This document shows positions 47,391 through 57,600 of a stretch of 64,000 nt of DNA, one piece after another (the first letter of the stretch is position 1; the number at the start of each line of letters is the position of its first letter). The stretch comes from Galeopsis tetrahit (Eukaryota > Streptophyta > Magnoliopsida > Lamiales > Lamiaceae). Where the stretch lies: positions 22,928,565-22,992,564 of the forward strand of contig OY776125.1 of the NCBI GenBank assembly GCA_963675135.1. Reading direction: 5' to 3'. A program made the position numbers and the translations under genes. The notes under the pieces were generated by a model. That model made no database searches. It was given only the letters and a program-made list of their open reading frames with translations, and was not told the DNA's origin.

Positions 47391-48973
47391 GAGATTTGCT
47401 TGTCCCCAAGCAAAGAAAAAGAAACCAAAGGAGGGTGATTGTGAAGGATTTGTGAATGGATACAATGCATAGTAGGCATGATCAAACAATATCTCCAATG
47501 AATGGTTCATCAACACATGCAATTTCTCTACCACTTTCAAGACAAATTGTGATCCAAGCTAAGACAAACTCAACACACTTGATTCACCACTCTCTCAAGA
47601 AGTGTTTCTCTCAACACACAAGTGTATATTGGGCATGTAAGCTCTCAAATGTCAATCCACGAAAAACACAAAGACCATAGGCTTGCTTTTCAACTCAATT
47701 ATCTACCAATTATTTAGGCATCAATTGTCAATGAAAGAGGTCTTTCAAGGGTTGTAATGTAGGCTCTTTGGAAGGGGTGGGATAAATTTAGAATTAGTGA
47801 CTTATTCAACTTGTAGAGCAACAAATGTTGTATTTTTCTCATTTTTCATTCACTCTCACACAACACTTGCCCTCTTTCTTTTCACTCAAAATGAACTTCA
47901 TCCCCCCCCCCCCTTTTTTTTTCCTTCTTTTCACAACATTTTGGAGTCATTTCTCTTCACTTTTGTGATTTGAGCTTTTGGGACTTTTTATTTCCCTTTT
48001 ATTTTTCACATTAAGCACAAGCTCATTGGCTCTTCTTTTTCTTTTTCTCTTCAACCCTTTTCTTTCTTTTGAATTTACTTTGATCAAAACAAATCCACTC
48101 ACTTCAATCCCCTCACCATGTCAACCAACATTGAAGCTCTACAAATGATAAGGACAATTAGGCTCAAAAGATGTGGTTTCATGGTGACATTTTGTAGCTT
48201 GCCAAAGAAAATTGGTTTTACGGCTCAACGGGGCTAACTACGAAAATGTATCATTTGGTGGGATTTATTTGGCCAAGTGACTCAAATTCAAAGAAATGCC
48301 TCCTATCATTTTTAACAATTTCCTCCTAAATCAAGTTTCAAACAAGTCAAAGAGCAAGTTCTAGCAATGCATAATTCGTGGACGACTCACTCAAGAAGAA
48401 TTGAACCGGAATGATATTTCGATTCAAGAAGGCTAAAGTCTCTCCGGCTCAATGTGGTAAACTCAAGTGTTTTCCTAAGCCTAGCCCTTCACACAAAATG
48501 CAATCAAATGATAGAGTCATACATGCATCGATTTCCCACTCATCAAGAAACATCACAAGATCAATTATAGTAAACTCATGCATCCATCAACAAATTCTCC
48601 AAATCAATTGACCAAGCTCATTCAAACAATAATAAACGAATGTGTAATGGAGCAAATGAAATTGTAAAAAAACACCACACCCCCCCAAACTTAGACTTTG
48701 CTAAGCAAATCTAAGTTTGGAAATGAGTGTTTACCTTTGAGTTTGCACCATACACCATTCCATCTTCTTCTTTGTATCCTTTCTCCTCCATAGAGAGTTC
48801 ATGTCCAAGCTCCATTAAGCACCAACATCATATATCAACCTACTAAACAAAACAAACCCAAAAAGATCAAAAAGCATAAAACTAACTAAAATGAAAAGAA
48901 AGCAATAAATGAATGGGTTGCCTCCCATTTAGAGCTAGGTTTAACGTCCTATGCCGGACGGAACTAAAAAAGT
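47391..48973. other. Non-coding internal region of TR-GAG-2
   Basis: No retroelement frame. C/T-rich homopolymers occur at 47902-47921. The end next to the protease stop (48910-48965) is conserved with TR-GAG-1. Confidence 0.6.
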
Positions 48974-50116
48974 TCAAAATGCTCTTTCGATCTCGGTATT
49001 TGACAATCTTTCTTTGAATGGAGGATGATAGTGTTTCACATTATGCTCATCGGTGATGAAAAGACCGTCTTCCTTATTTGGCAACTCAAGATTTTCTTCA
49101 AAGTTCGCTTTCTTCATAACCAACGTGTTACGTCCCTTGAGCTTCAACTTTCTAAGAATTTTCATCACTCCAAAGTTGCACCATATTACCTCATCTCCAA
49201 TTTCAAATATTTTTTCAATGTTTATCTCCTTTGAACTCTCTCTTCTTTCCTCTTCATCATCTCTTGATTCAAGCAACTTACCAAATTTCTTTTTCTTATC
49301 AATCCCCCCCAAACTTGAATTTTGCTCAAGTTTGGATGTTTGCTTCCATTCTTTACCTTCTCTCGGATCTTTCAATGGCACATTGGACAATTTCTCTAGC
49401 TCCGTTCCCTTACCTTTTTCAACACAAAGCTTGAGTGCTTTGATAGAGTGGCATTCTTCATTACTTGGAGCATTTTTGATTGAGTCATACATGGAGAAAG
49501 TCACTTTCTCTTCATTTACCTCCAATGTTACCTCTCCCTTCTTCACATTAAGCTCAACTCCCGCCGTTGCTAAAAATGGTCTTCCAAGAATGATAGGCAC
49601 TTGTTCATCTTCCTCCATTTCTAGCACCACAAAGTCGGCGGGAAACACAAATTTATCCACTTTCACTAGAATATCCTCCACAATGCCCTTAGCAATTGTG
49701 ATTGACCGATCGGCAAGTTGAAGTGCAATTGAGGTAGGCTTCAACTCCCCCCTTTTAAGCTTTTTAAACAAAGATAGGGGCATCAAGTTAATGCTAGCCC
49801 CTAAATCACAAAGAGCATTTCTCTTGATCCCATTTCCAATATCACACATGATGACAAAACTACCCGGATCCTTCATCTTTTGTGGCATGTTCTTTTGGAG
49901 CATAGCACTACATGCCTTGTTGAACTTAACAAGCTTGGGTTCATCAATTCGTCTCTTCTTGGAGATCAAGTCTTTGAGGAATTTGGCATAGTTGGGCATT
50001 TGCTCTAAAGCATCGGAGAATGGAATGTTGATGTGGAGTTGCTTGAAAACCTCAAGAAATTTAGCAAATTTCTCATCCAATTTCTTCTTCATGAATCTTT
50101 GAGGGAATGGTACCAT
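48974..50116 (-). CDS. Retroelement aspartic protease region of TR-GAG-2
   Basis: 380 codons, ATG to stop. The retropepsin-like domain has the active-site motif CDLGASINLMPLSLFKKL near residue 106, then LQLADRSI, FPADFVVLEM and IILGRPFLATAG. The C-terminal part is charged and ends KHYHPPFKE with a few extra residues, as in TR-GAG-1. The frame is the same as gag: gag ends in TAA at 50159-50161, 14 sense codons follow, and then this ATG. In TR-GAG-1 the corresponding position is a sense codon, so the protease was probably once made as a Gag-Pro fusion. Production now would need readthrough or a separate start. Confidence 0.8.
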   Translation of the reverse strand: MVPFPQRFMKKKLDEKFAKFLEVFKQLHINIPFSDALEQMPNYAKFLKDLISKKRRIDEPKLVKFNKACSAMLQKNMPQKMKDPGSFVIMCDIGNGIKRNALCDLGASINLMPLSLFKKLKRGELKPTSIALQLADRSITIAKGIVEDILVKVDKFVFPADFVVLEMEEDEQVPIILGRPFLATAGVELNVKKGEVTLEVNEEKVTFSMYDSIKNAPSNEECHSIKALKLCVEKGKGTELEKLSNVPLKDPREGKEWKQTSKLEQNSSLGGIDKKKKFGKLLESRDDEEERRESSKEINIEKIFEIGDEVIWCNFGVMKILRKLKLKGRNTLVMKKANFEENLELPNKEDGLFITDEHNVKHYHPPFKERLSNTEIERAF

Positions 50117-50158
50117 TGTCTTTGGTACCCCCCACTCAACACATGGTATGCTCTTTTC

Positions 50159-52237
50159 TTACTCAATCTTCTTCTCCTTCATCTTTTTCCACTTTGGTAT
50201 TCTTTCTTCACCATCAACTTTCTTTTTCTCTTTTGACTCCATCCCATTTCCTTCCTCCTCTTCGGCTTTTCCCATCTCTACCTCTTCACACTCTTCTTCA
50301 ATTTCACAATTTGCCTTGACATCATCATCTCCCGGTTGAGAGGGCATGGATGGACCCTCATATTTGGTGCCACTTCTAAGCTCTATTGCCTTGCAATGCT
50401 CTTTGGGATTTATCTCGGTTGTTGAGGGAAATTTTCCCTTGTTTAGCATTTGATTAACCGCCGTGCTCAACTCTCCAACGGACGTTGCAAGTTGCCCCAC
50501 CGTATGCTCGAGATTTTTAATCCCCCTTGAGTGTTGTTCATTGATCTTTGCTTGTTCCAAATTCGTTTTAACTTGTTGCTCTTGAGCTTTCTTGAACAAC
50601 TCTTCCATCCGTAAAAGTGTATCTTCCGTAGTAGCTTTTCCTTCCCCATTAGGAAGCCTTGCCCCGGGATCAAATCCGGGTGGATATTGCATTGCTCCTT
50701 TTGGGTTAGAATACGCCAAGTTGTCATGCCTTCGGAAGTTTTGATTTTGATTCCCTTGAAATGAGGTGGATGGCCCCCCTTGCATCGGGTGACTTTGATT
50801 GGGTTGGAGTGTTGAGGATTGACCACCTTGAAAATGATTTTGTTGAGGAGCTTGATATGGACGACCACCTTGAAAGTTTTGTTGATGGTTTCCTTGATAT
50901 TGTGGCCTACCCATGTAGTTCACATCTTCCATTTGATTCATCGAAAGCTCTCCTTGAACCATTGGTAATGGGCTTTCACTTGGTTGATTAGACGAAAGAG
51001 CATTCACCTTCTCAATTAACGTGGTGATCATTGTTTTCATGGCGTCCACCTCATTAACTTGAGCAACTCGATGCCTTCCTCCTCTATCAATCCTCATTTT
51101 AAAAGAATTGTTCGATATCCCCTCCATTATTTGCTTGATCTCTTCCGCCGACTTGAGCCATATCGAACCTCCGGCACAAGCATCCAAATGATGTTGGTCT
51201 TCTTCTCTCAAGCCACAAAAGAACCAACAAGTCGTTTGCTCCAATGGAAAACCATGTTGAGGACAAGTTATGAGTAGGTTGGTAAACCTTTCCCATGCTT
51301 CTTTAAGGCTCTCATTAGCTCCTTGTTTAAATTGAGAGATATTTTGCTTTGCTTCCATTGTTTTGGAAGGAGGGTAGTACTTCAATAAAAACCTTTTCTT
51401 CAATTCTTCCCAAGTTCTCACCTCTCCCGCCGGAATGCTTGTTTGTAACCATGCTTTTGCCTTTCCGGAAAGTGTGAAGGGAAATAGCCTCAACTTCTTT
51501 GCATCTTCGGACACACCGTTTTGTTTGAGTGTATCGGCTATCTCTAAAAATTGAGCCAAGTGCTCATTTGGGTCTTCTTCAAAGCCTTCCTCGGTCCTCC
51601 CTTCAAATTGCTTCTCTCTAAGCATTCTCAACAAAGAAGCACTAATCTCAAAATTATTGGCCTCCACATTTGGCCTTGCTATCCCATCATAATGCTCCCT
51701 TTGTTGAGGCTCAAAGTACTCTCTCATGGGCCTCCCATGTTGTATTGGAGGACGAGGTTCTTGCCTTTCCGGTGGAGGTGGAGCGTGTACTTCTTGAGGG
51801 AATGCACCTTGGGGTGGATGGTATGGATAAGGGTGGGGATAATACCCTTGAGGTGGAGGTTGATAATACCCTTGAGGATAATGTGGATACGGATATGGTG
51901 GATAGCCTTGGGGATACCCTCCTTGTTGGATATTAGGGGGATACCCTTGAGGTTGTCCACCATAGTGGCCTTGATTAAGCACACCACCCATTTGAACATT
52001 AGGTGGGTGTTGCATGCCATTTCCTCCTCCGCCTTGTATTTGAACATCTCCTTGATGTTCAACTTGGAGATTTTCTTGGGTATTGATCTCATCACTTTCA
52101 TCATCTACCACGACACCCGGAGGTTGATTTTGTCTATTCTCCGCCATTCTTCGATTTATAGCTCGATTCCTTCTTGCGGTGGCTTCAATCTCAAGATTGA
52201 TAGGTTCAATTTGTCCACCACGTGCTCTTGTTAACAT
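50159..52237 (-). CDS. Gag protein of TR-GAG-2
   Basis: 692 codons starting MLTRARGG, a start typical of plant Gypsy Gag; the frame is open a little further upstream, but this is the first good ATG. The N-terminal third is Pro/Gln/Tyr/Gly-rich (repeats like PPQGYYPHPYPYHPP). A retrotrans_gag domain follows at about residues 200-330 (AWLQTSIPAGEVRTWEELKK, LLKYYPPSKT, EAWERFTNLL). A Gln/Gly-rich stretch and a coiled, Lys/Glu-rich C-terminus follow. It assembles the particle in which element RNA is packaged. The frame is intact, and it ends at the in-frame TAA that separates it from the protease. Confidence 0.85.
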   Translation of the reverse strand: MLTRARGGQIEPINLEIEATARRNRAINRRMAENRQNQPPGVVVDDESDEINTQENLQVEHQGDVQIQGGGGNGMQHPPNVQMGGVLNQGHYGGQPQGYPPNIQQGGYPQGYPPYPYPHYPQGYYQPPPQGYYPHPYPYHPPQGAFPQEVHAPPPPERQEPRPPIQHGRPMREYFEPQQREHYDGIARPNVEANNFEISASLLRMLREKQFEGRTEEGFEEDPNEHLAQFLEIADTLKQNGVSEDAKKLRLFPFTLSGKAKAWLQTSIPAGEVRTWEELKKRFLLKYYPPSKTMEAKQNISQFKQGANESLKEAWERFTNLLITCPQHGFPLEQTTCWFFCGLREEDQHHLDACAGGSIWLKSAEEIKQIMEGISNNSFKMRIDRGGRHRVAQVNEVDAMKTMITTLIEKVNALSSNQPSESPLPMVQGELSMNQMEDVNYMGRPQYQGNHQQNFQGGRPYQAPQQNHFQGGQSSTLQPNQSHPMQGGPSTSFQGNQNQNFRRHDNLAYSNPKGAMQYPPGFDPGARLPNGEGKATTEDTLLRMEELFKKAQEQQVKTNLEQAKINEQHSRGIKNLEHTVGQLATSVGELSTAVNQMLNKGKFPSTTEINPKEHCKAIELRSGTKYEGPSMPSQPGDDDVKANCEIEEECEEVEMGKAEEEEGNGMESKEKKKVDGEERIPKWKKMKEKKIE

Positions 52238-52361
52238 GCACCTATGGAAAATTGCAAATATCAAAGTCTTGAAACAAAAATAAAATCAAAATAAAGCAAG
52301 TAATTGTAGCTAGCACTAGTATTCAACTAACTCTAAGTCCCACTTATAGCATTACGTCGCC

Positions 52362-52379
52362 TCCCCGGCAGCGGCGCCA
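52362..52379 (-). promoter_or_regulatory. Primer-binding site of TR-GAG-2, tRNA-Asp
   Basis: On the element strand TGGCGCCGCTGCCGGGGA lies one base after the 5-prime LTR. It is complementary to the 3-prime end of plant tRNA-Asp (TCCCCGGCAACGGCGCCA) with one mismatch. tRNA-Asp priming is known in the Athila group. Confidence 0.75.
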
Positions 52380-52380
52380 T

Positions 52381-54141
52381 TGACTTGAACGAATTTTTGG
52401 TCACTAAGTGTTGACTAACTACTTCCCCTCAAGCATAAGGGTTCGTAGTAGTAATGGAAGTATTCGACCAAGTAGTTTCGACCTAGGAGGTGAGTTTGTG
52501 CAATGGATCCCTAGAGTTTTGTGTTGTAATAGCTAATGTAACTACGGTTTCGGGTTTTTGGATTTCTAAAATTAAAGCTAAATTACTACCAAGATGCTAG
52601 AAACTAACAAGTGATTTATACTACTAAAAGTGAGAAAAGCACAAATAAGAGAAATTACCAAAACTTAACAAAGAAAATGACTACTAAGCAAGTATTTAAC
52701 AATTAAAACAAAGAACAACTACGAATATAATTCGAAGAAGTGCAAGTGTGGGAGAATGCTTCGGGTGTTCTCTACCTAGTGAAATGGAGAGGAATTGTTT
52801 TTACTTTGTTATTGCTTCAATTATGACTTGCTAAGAGCACCTAAATGCTAGGATGATAACCATTTCCCTTCGGGTAATATAGCCTTAATTCTAAGGTGTT
52901 CCCAAACCCGGTAATAAGGATTTCTTCCTAATCCTCACCAACTACTCAAACAACCATTCAAGTAATTAATGTCTTTTAATGGGGTTCTAATACGATTAAC
53001 TCTCTCTCGACGAATTAAAAGTATAACTAACACATTTGCATACCAACAACTCACACCATAAATATAGACATGTCCATGTAACTCTCGTCTACGCTAAACA
53101 TGCATCTAAATATGGATTAATAGAAGTTAACACACAAAGTACTCATAATACCCATTAAAAGAAGCAATAAACCTAATCTTAACAATACAAAGCTCAAACA
53201 ATTCCAAACTCAATATTCACATGGTTTTAGAACACCCAAAGCATAAATAAACTTAGCCCATGGTGTTTTGAGAAACCCCCATGGCTAAAACATAAAAAGA
53301 ACTCAAGATAAACATTAAATATGGAATTATATAGAAAATGAGAGAATGGTTTGAAGTCACCTTGTTGTTTCTTCAAAATACCTAGCTATTACAAAAGTGT
53401 GGAGCCTTCTTCTTCAAAAACCTATGCTAAGTACTCTATCTTCTAAACTATGAATTAAATGAGCAATAAATGTGGAAATGGAGATTAAGATGACTAGGGT
53501 TTCAAGAGTTGTAATAAATGAGGGCCAAAAGTTCTCTTACAAACTGAGTTTGAAGCTATTTAAAGCTTCCAAAAGTGTGTGAGACGAAATTAGCATTTGG
53601 GTCCTTGAAGTTCTTCAAAATTCTCAAAAAACCCCGAAAATCGTGAGTTGACTCGGTCAACCGAGTGGATCACTCGGTCAACCGAGTGAGAGGGACTTCC
53701 AGAACCAAAAATGGTTCCAGATGTCAAACGGGTGCCAGTGTGATATCAAACGGCCGCCAGTGTGATATCACTCGGCCGCCAGTGTGATATCAAACGGCCG
53801 CCAGTGTGACATGGCCATTCCAGAAACTTTCTATAAGTTTTTCTCACTCGGCCGCCAGTGTGATCCCACTCGGCCGGCCGAGTGACTTCTGCTACTTTGA
53901 TTTTTCTAACACTTTTTCTTGGCTTTCCTTCTTGTCCTCCAACCGAACTTCAATTCCCACGCGCCGATGCTCGTTTTCCTTCTAAAACGGACTATTTCAC
54001 CTTGTTTCCTACACTTTGAACACATTTCTTAACAACAAGGTTAGTAGCACCATTTCTAACAATTATGACCAAAACCACATCAAAATGCTACGATAACATA
54101 GCAATAATGAGCACAAAAACGAGCAATCTCACACCCAATCA
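52381..54141 (-). repeat. 5-prime LTR of TR-GAG-2
   Basis: 1761 bp, nearly identical to 45631-47374. CTTTAAATAG on the element strand (53557-53566) is the best TATA-like sequence. The CGGCCGCCAGTGTGAT repeats lie at about 53725-53885. Confidence 0.9.
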
Positions 54142-54146
54142 TACAC

Positions 54147-54579
54147 AAAGCTTGATCTCTCTCTTAAACTCTCTATGTGTGTAACCCACAATCTATGCAC
54201 TAGATGGTGTATTTATAGATGTACAATGCAAGTTGTAACTGCCTCTAACAAACTAACTAACTAACAGAAATCAACTAACTCTGAAACTGGAATATCAGCA
54301 CAGTAGAACTCAGCACAGTTGTCTCAGCAGACTAAGAACACTATATCAGCACAGTACTCTTTAGCAGACTAAGAGCAGTACTGTTCTGACCCGACCAGCA
54401 GAGTTGATACCTAAGATCACTAAACCTTATCAGCAGAGTACTCATTACTCTACCTGTACTGAAATAACCAAATATCAGAACACTAGTTACTGTGCTTATA
54501 CTAAGCACAGTTCTGAAAATCAGCACACTACCACTTCAGATAGTAAGAACAGTTCTCCAATATTGCATCAATCTCAACA
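54147..54579 (-). repeat. Copia 3-prime LTR, inner part
   Basis: 433 bp corresponding to 58925-59357, with three differences by eye in the last 60 bases. It is followed at 54580-54592 by the polypurine tract (AAGGTGGAGAAT on the element strand). Confidence 0.9.
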
Positions 54580-54646
54580 ATTCTCCACCTTAATGCAAGA
54601 TTGCCTTCTTCCCAGCCCTCCCCAAGGCTGTTTGTTCATTCTCTTC

Positions 54647-57600
54647 TTAATGAACATCCCAAGTGCTAAGGTTTACCAACTCCATGCAATGGTTGAACTT
54701 ATTGCTTGGTAATGCCTTAGTTAACATATCAGCTGCATTCTCTTCTGAAGCTACCTTCTGAACTTCAACAATGCTCTTCTCCAAGATGTCTCTAACAAAA
54801 TGCAGCTTCACATCAATGTGCTTTGACCTCTCATGAAACACTTGATGTTTTGCTAGATGGATAGTGCTCTGATTATCACACAACACAGGAACACTCTTCT
54901 GGAATATGCCAAAATCTCTCAGAATGCCCTTCAACCACATTGCTTCCTTCACAGCTTCTGTCAAGGCTATGTACTCATCTTCTGTTGTGGATAAGGTCAC
55001 CATAGATTGTAAAGCTGCTCTCCATGTTATAGCAGTGCCATACAATGTAAACACATAACCAGATAAAGACTTCCTTGTATCTATGTTTCCAGCAAAATCA
55101 GAATCCACAAATCCAATTAAAGGACTCTTGGTATCAGCACACTTCTCGAACAATAATCCTAAGTCTTCTGATCCATTCAGATATCTTAGAATCCACTTCA
55201 AAGCTTCCCAATGAAACTTTCCTGGATTTCCCATAAACCTACTCACCATACTAACAGCATAGGCAAGATCTGGTCTGCTACAGACCATAGCATACATGAG
55301 ACTTCCTACTCCATTTGCATAAGGAACAGTAAGCATCCGCTTCTTCTCTTCATCTGTTTGAGGAGATTGCTTGACCGACAACTTGAATTGCTGACCAAAT
55401 GAAGTACTAAATGGTCTGGACTGGTGCATAAGAAATCTTCTCAAGACCTTCTGAATATAACTCTTCTGGGATAGGAACAACTTGCATGCTTTCCTATTTC
55501 TGAGAATATCCATTCCTAATATTCTCTTGGCTTCACCCAAATCCTTCATCTCGAACTTGCTACTCAGCTGCTGCTTCAGCTGGGTAATCTTTCTCATACT
55601 CTTGCTAGCTATTAACATATCATCTACATAGATCAGTAGATAGGTGCTCTCTAGATAATCTTGTTTACCAATATATACACATCCATCATATTTACTTCTT
55701 AAGAAACCAATAGAAAGCATGAAGGTATCAAACTTTCTATACCATTGTCTAGGACTCTGCTTGAGCCCATACAATGATTTCTTAAGCAAGCATACCTTAC
55801 TTTCAGTTTCAGGCATGATAAACCCTTCTGGTTGATGCATATATATTGTTTCAGCTAGTTCTCCATGTAAAAATGCAGTTTTAACATCTAGCTGATGTAA
55901 CTCAAGATCATCTTGAGCAACCTTAGACAAAAGTAATATTATTGAACAGTGTTTAACAACAGGAGAGAATACCTCATTGAAGTCTATGCCTTCTCTTTGT
56001 GTGAATCCTCTTGCCACCAACCTAGCCTTGAATCTGATCTGCTCTCTAGCACCACCAAATCCAACTTCAAGCTTTTTCTTGAACAGCCACCTGCAGCTCA
56101 CTAACTTCTGGTTTTTAGGCTTCTCAACAAGGATCCAGGTCTGGTTTTTCTCCAAAGATTGCAACTCTTCTAACATGGCTGCTGCCCACTGCTCTCTTTC
56201 AGGACTGGTGATTGCTTCCCTATAGTTCCTTGGCTCATAATGCTCCACCTCTTCTGCTGTGATCAGAGCATATGACACAAGATCAGCTTGGCCAAACCTA
56301 GATGGGGGGTGAATCTGCCTTCTGAGCCTATCTCTTGCAAGACTATAATTTCTCAAATCAGCAGGGTTGTCCTCCATGGTATCATCTTCTGAATTATCTT
56401 CTGGTACCTGTTCTGGAACAACCTCATCTGGTGTGTTATTTCCCAGATCAGTAGGTTTGACTACCTCCTCTGGTGCCAACTGATCTGATGTGGGAAACTC
56501 CACCTCAGCTGAGAAACTCTCTTCTGACTCATTTACAATTCTTCCATCTAGGTCATGGGAATTTCCATTATGAGGATATCCCATTACCTTTTCATTAAAG
56601 TCAACATCTCTGCTGATTATTAGTTTCTTATGACCTGGTTCAAGGCACCACAATCTATAGCCCTTGACACCTATTGGATAGCCAATGAATATACATTTCA
56701 GAGCCCTAGGCTCAAGCTTATCCTGTCTAATATGGGCATAAGCTTGACATCCAAACACTTTAAGTTTTGAATAATCACACAGCTTGCCATACCAGATCTC
56801 ATCTGGGGTTTTACCTTCTAAAGCAAATGATGGGGTTTTATTTATCAAATAACATGCAGTACATACAGCTTCTCCCCAAAAACTTTTAGGTAATTTAGCA
56901 TCAGCTAACATGCATCTGACCCGTTCTAGAATAGTTCTATTCATTCTCTCTGCTAATCCATTTTGCTGTGGATTAAGAGGGACAGTTCTATGTCTAGTAA
57001 TGCCCTTCTCTTTACAAAATTCATTGAATTCAGCTGATAGATACTCAAGGCCATTATCTGTCCTTAAATGTTTTAAGGACTTTCCTTTCTTGTTCTCTAT
57101 CTCAAGTAGCCATTCTTTGAATTTTGTAAAGGCCTCACTCTTCTGTTTGAGAATGAACACCCAAACTTTTCTAGAATAGTCATCTATAATTGACATGAAG
57201 TACTTACCTCCACCAATGGTTTCTGTTCTTGATGGCCCCCAGACATCTGAATGAACATAATCCAGCAGCTCCTTTGTAGTGTGCTTACCCTTCTGGAATG
57301 ACTTCTTCTTGGCCTTTCCAAGAATGCACTGCTCACAGAACTCCAGGCTTTTGAATGTCTTCTGGTGGAAAACCCCCTTCTTGGATAACTCCATCAGGCC
57401 TTTCTCTCCTACATGTGCCAGCCTCTTATGCCAAAGCATAGCATCTTCAGAACTCATGGTAACATCAGCAGCACCTGTGATTGTCTCACCAATTAAAGAA
57501 TATAACCCATTAGACTTCTTCCCTTGCATCACTATTCTATCAGCTTTGGTGACAAACAAACATCCTTTTTCAGTCTTGAATTCATAACCCAAAGCATTTA

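Larger units (their letters stand above)
45631..54141 (-). mobile_element. TR-GAG-2: non-autonomous LTR retrotransposon carrying gag and protease only
   Basis: It starts TGACTTGAAC (45631), ends ACCCAATCA (54141) and is flanked by TACAC at 45626-45630 and 54142-54146. It reads on the minus strand: 5-prime LTR 52381-54141, primer site complementary to tRNA-Asp, gag, in-frame stop, protease frame, about 1.6 kb non-coding, polypurine tract, 3-prime LTR 45631-47374. No reverse transcriptase or integrase gene is present anywhere inside. This matches the TR-GAG class, which relies on enzymes from an autonomous Ty3/Gypsy partner. The LTRs differ by only about four or five substitutions and two indels (21 and 4 bp) in 1.75 kb, so it is younger than the Copia element that hosts it. 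Confidence 0.9.
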
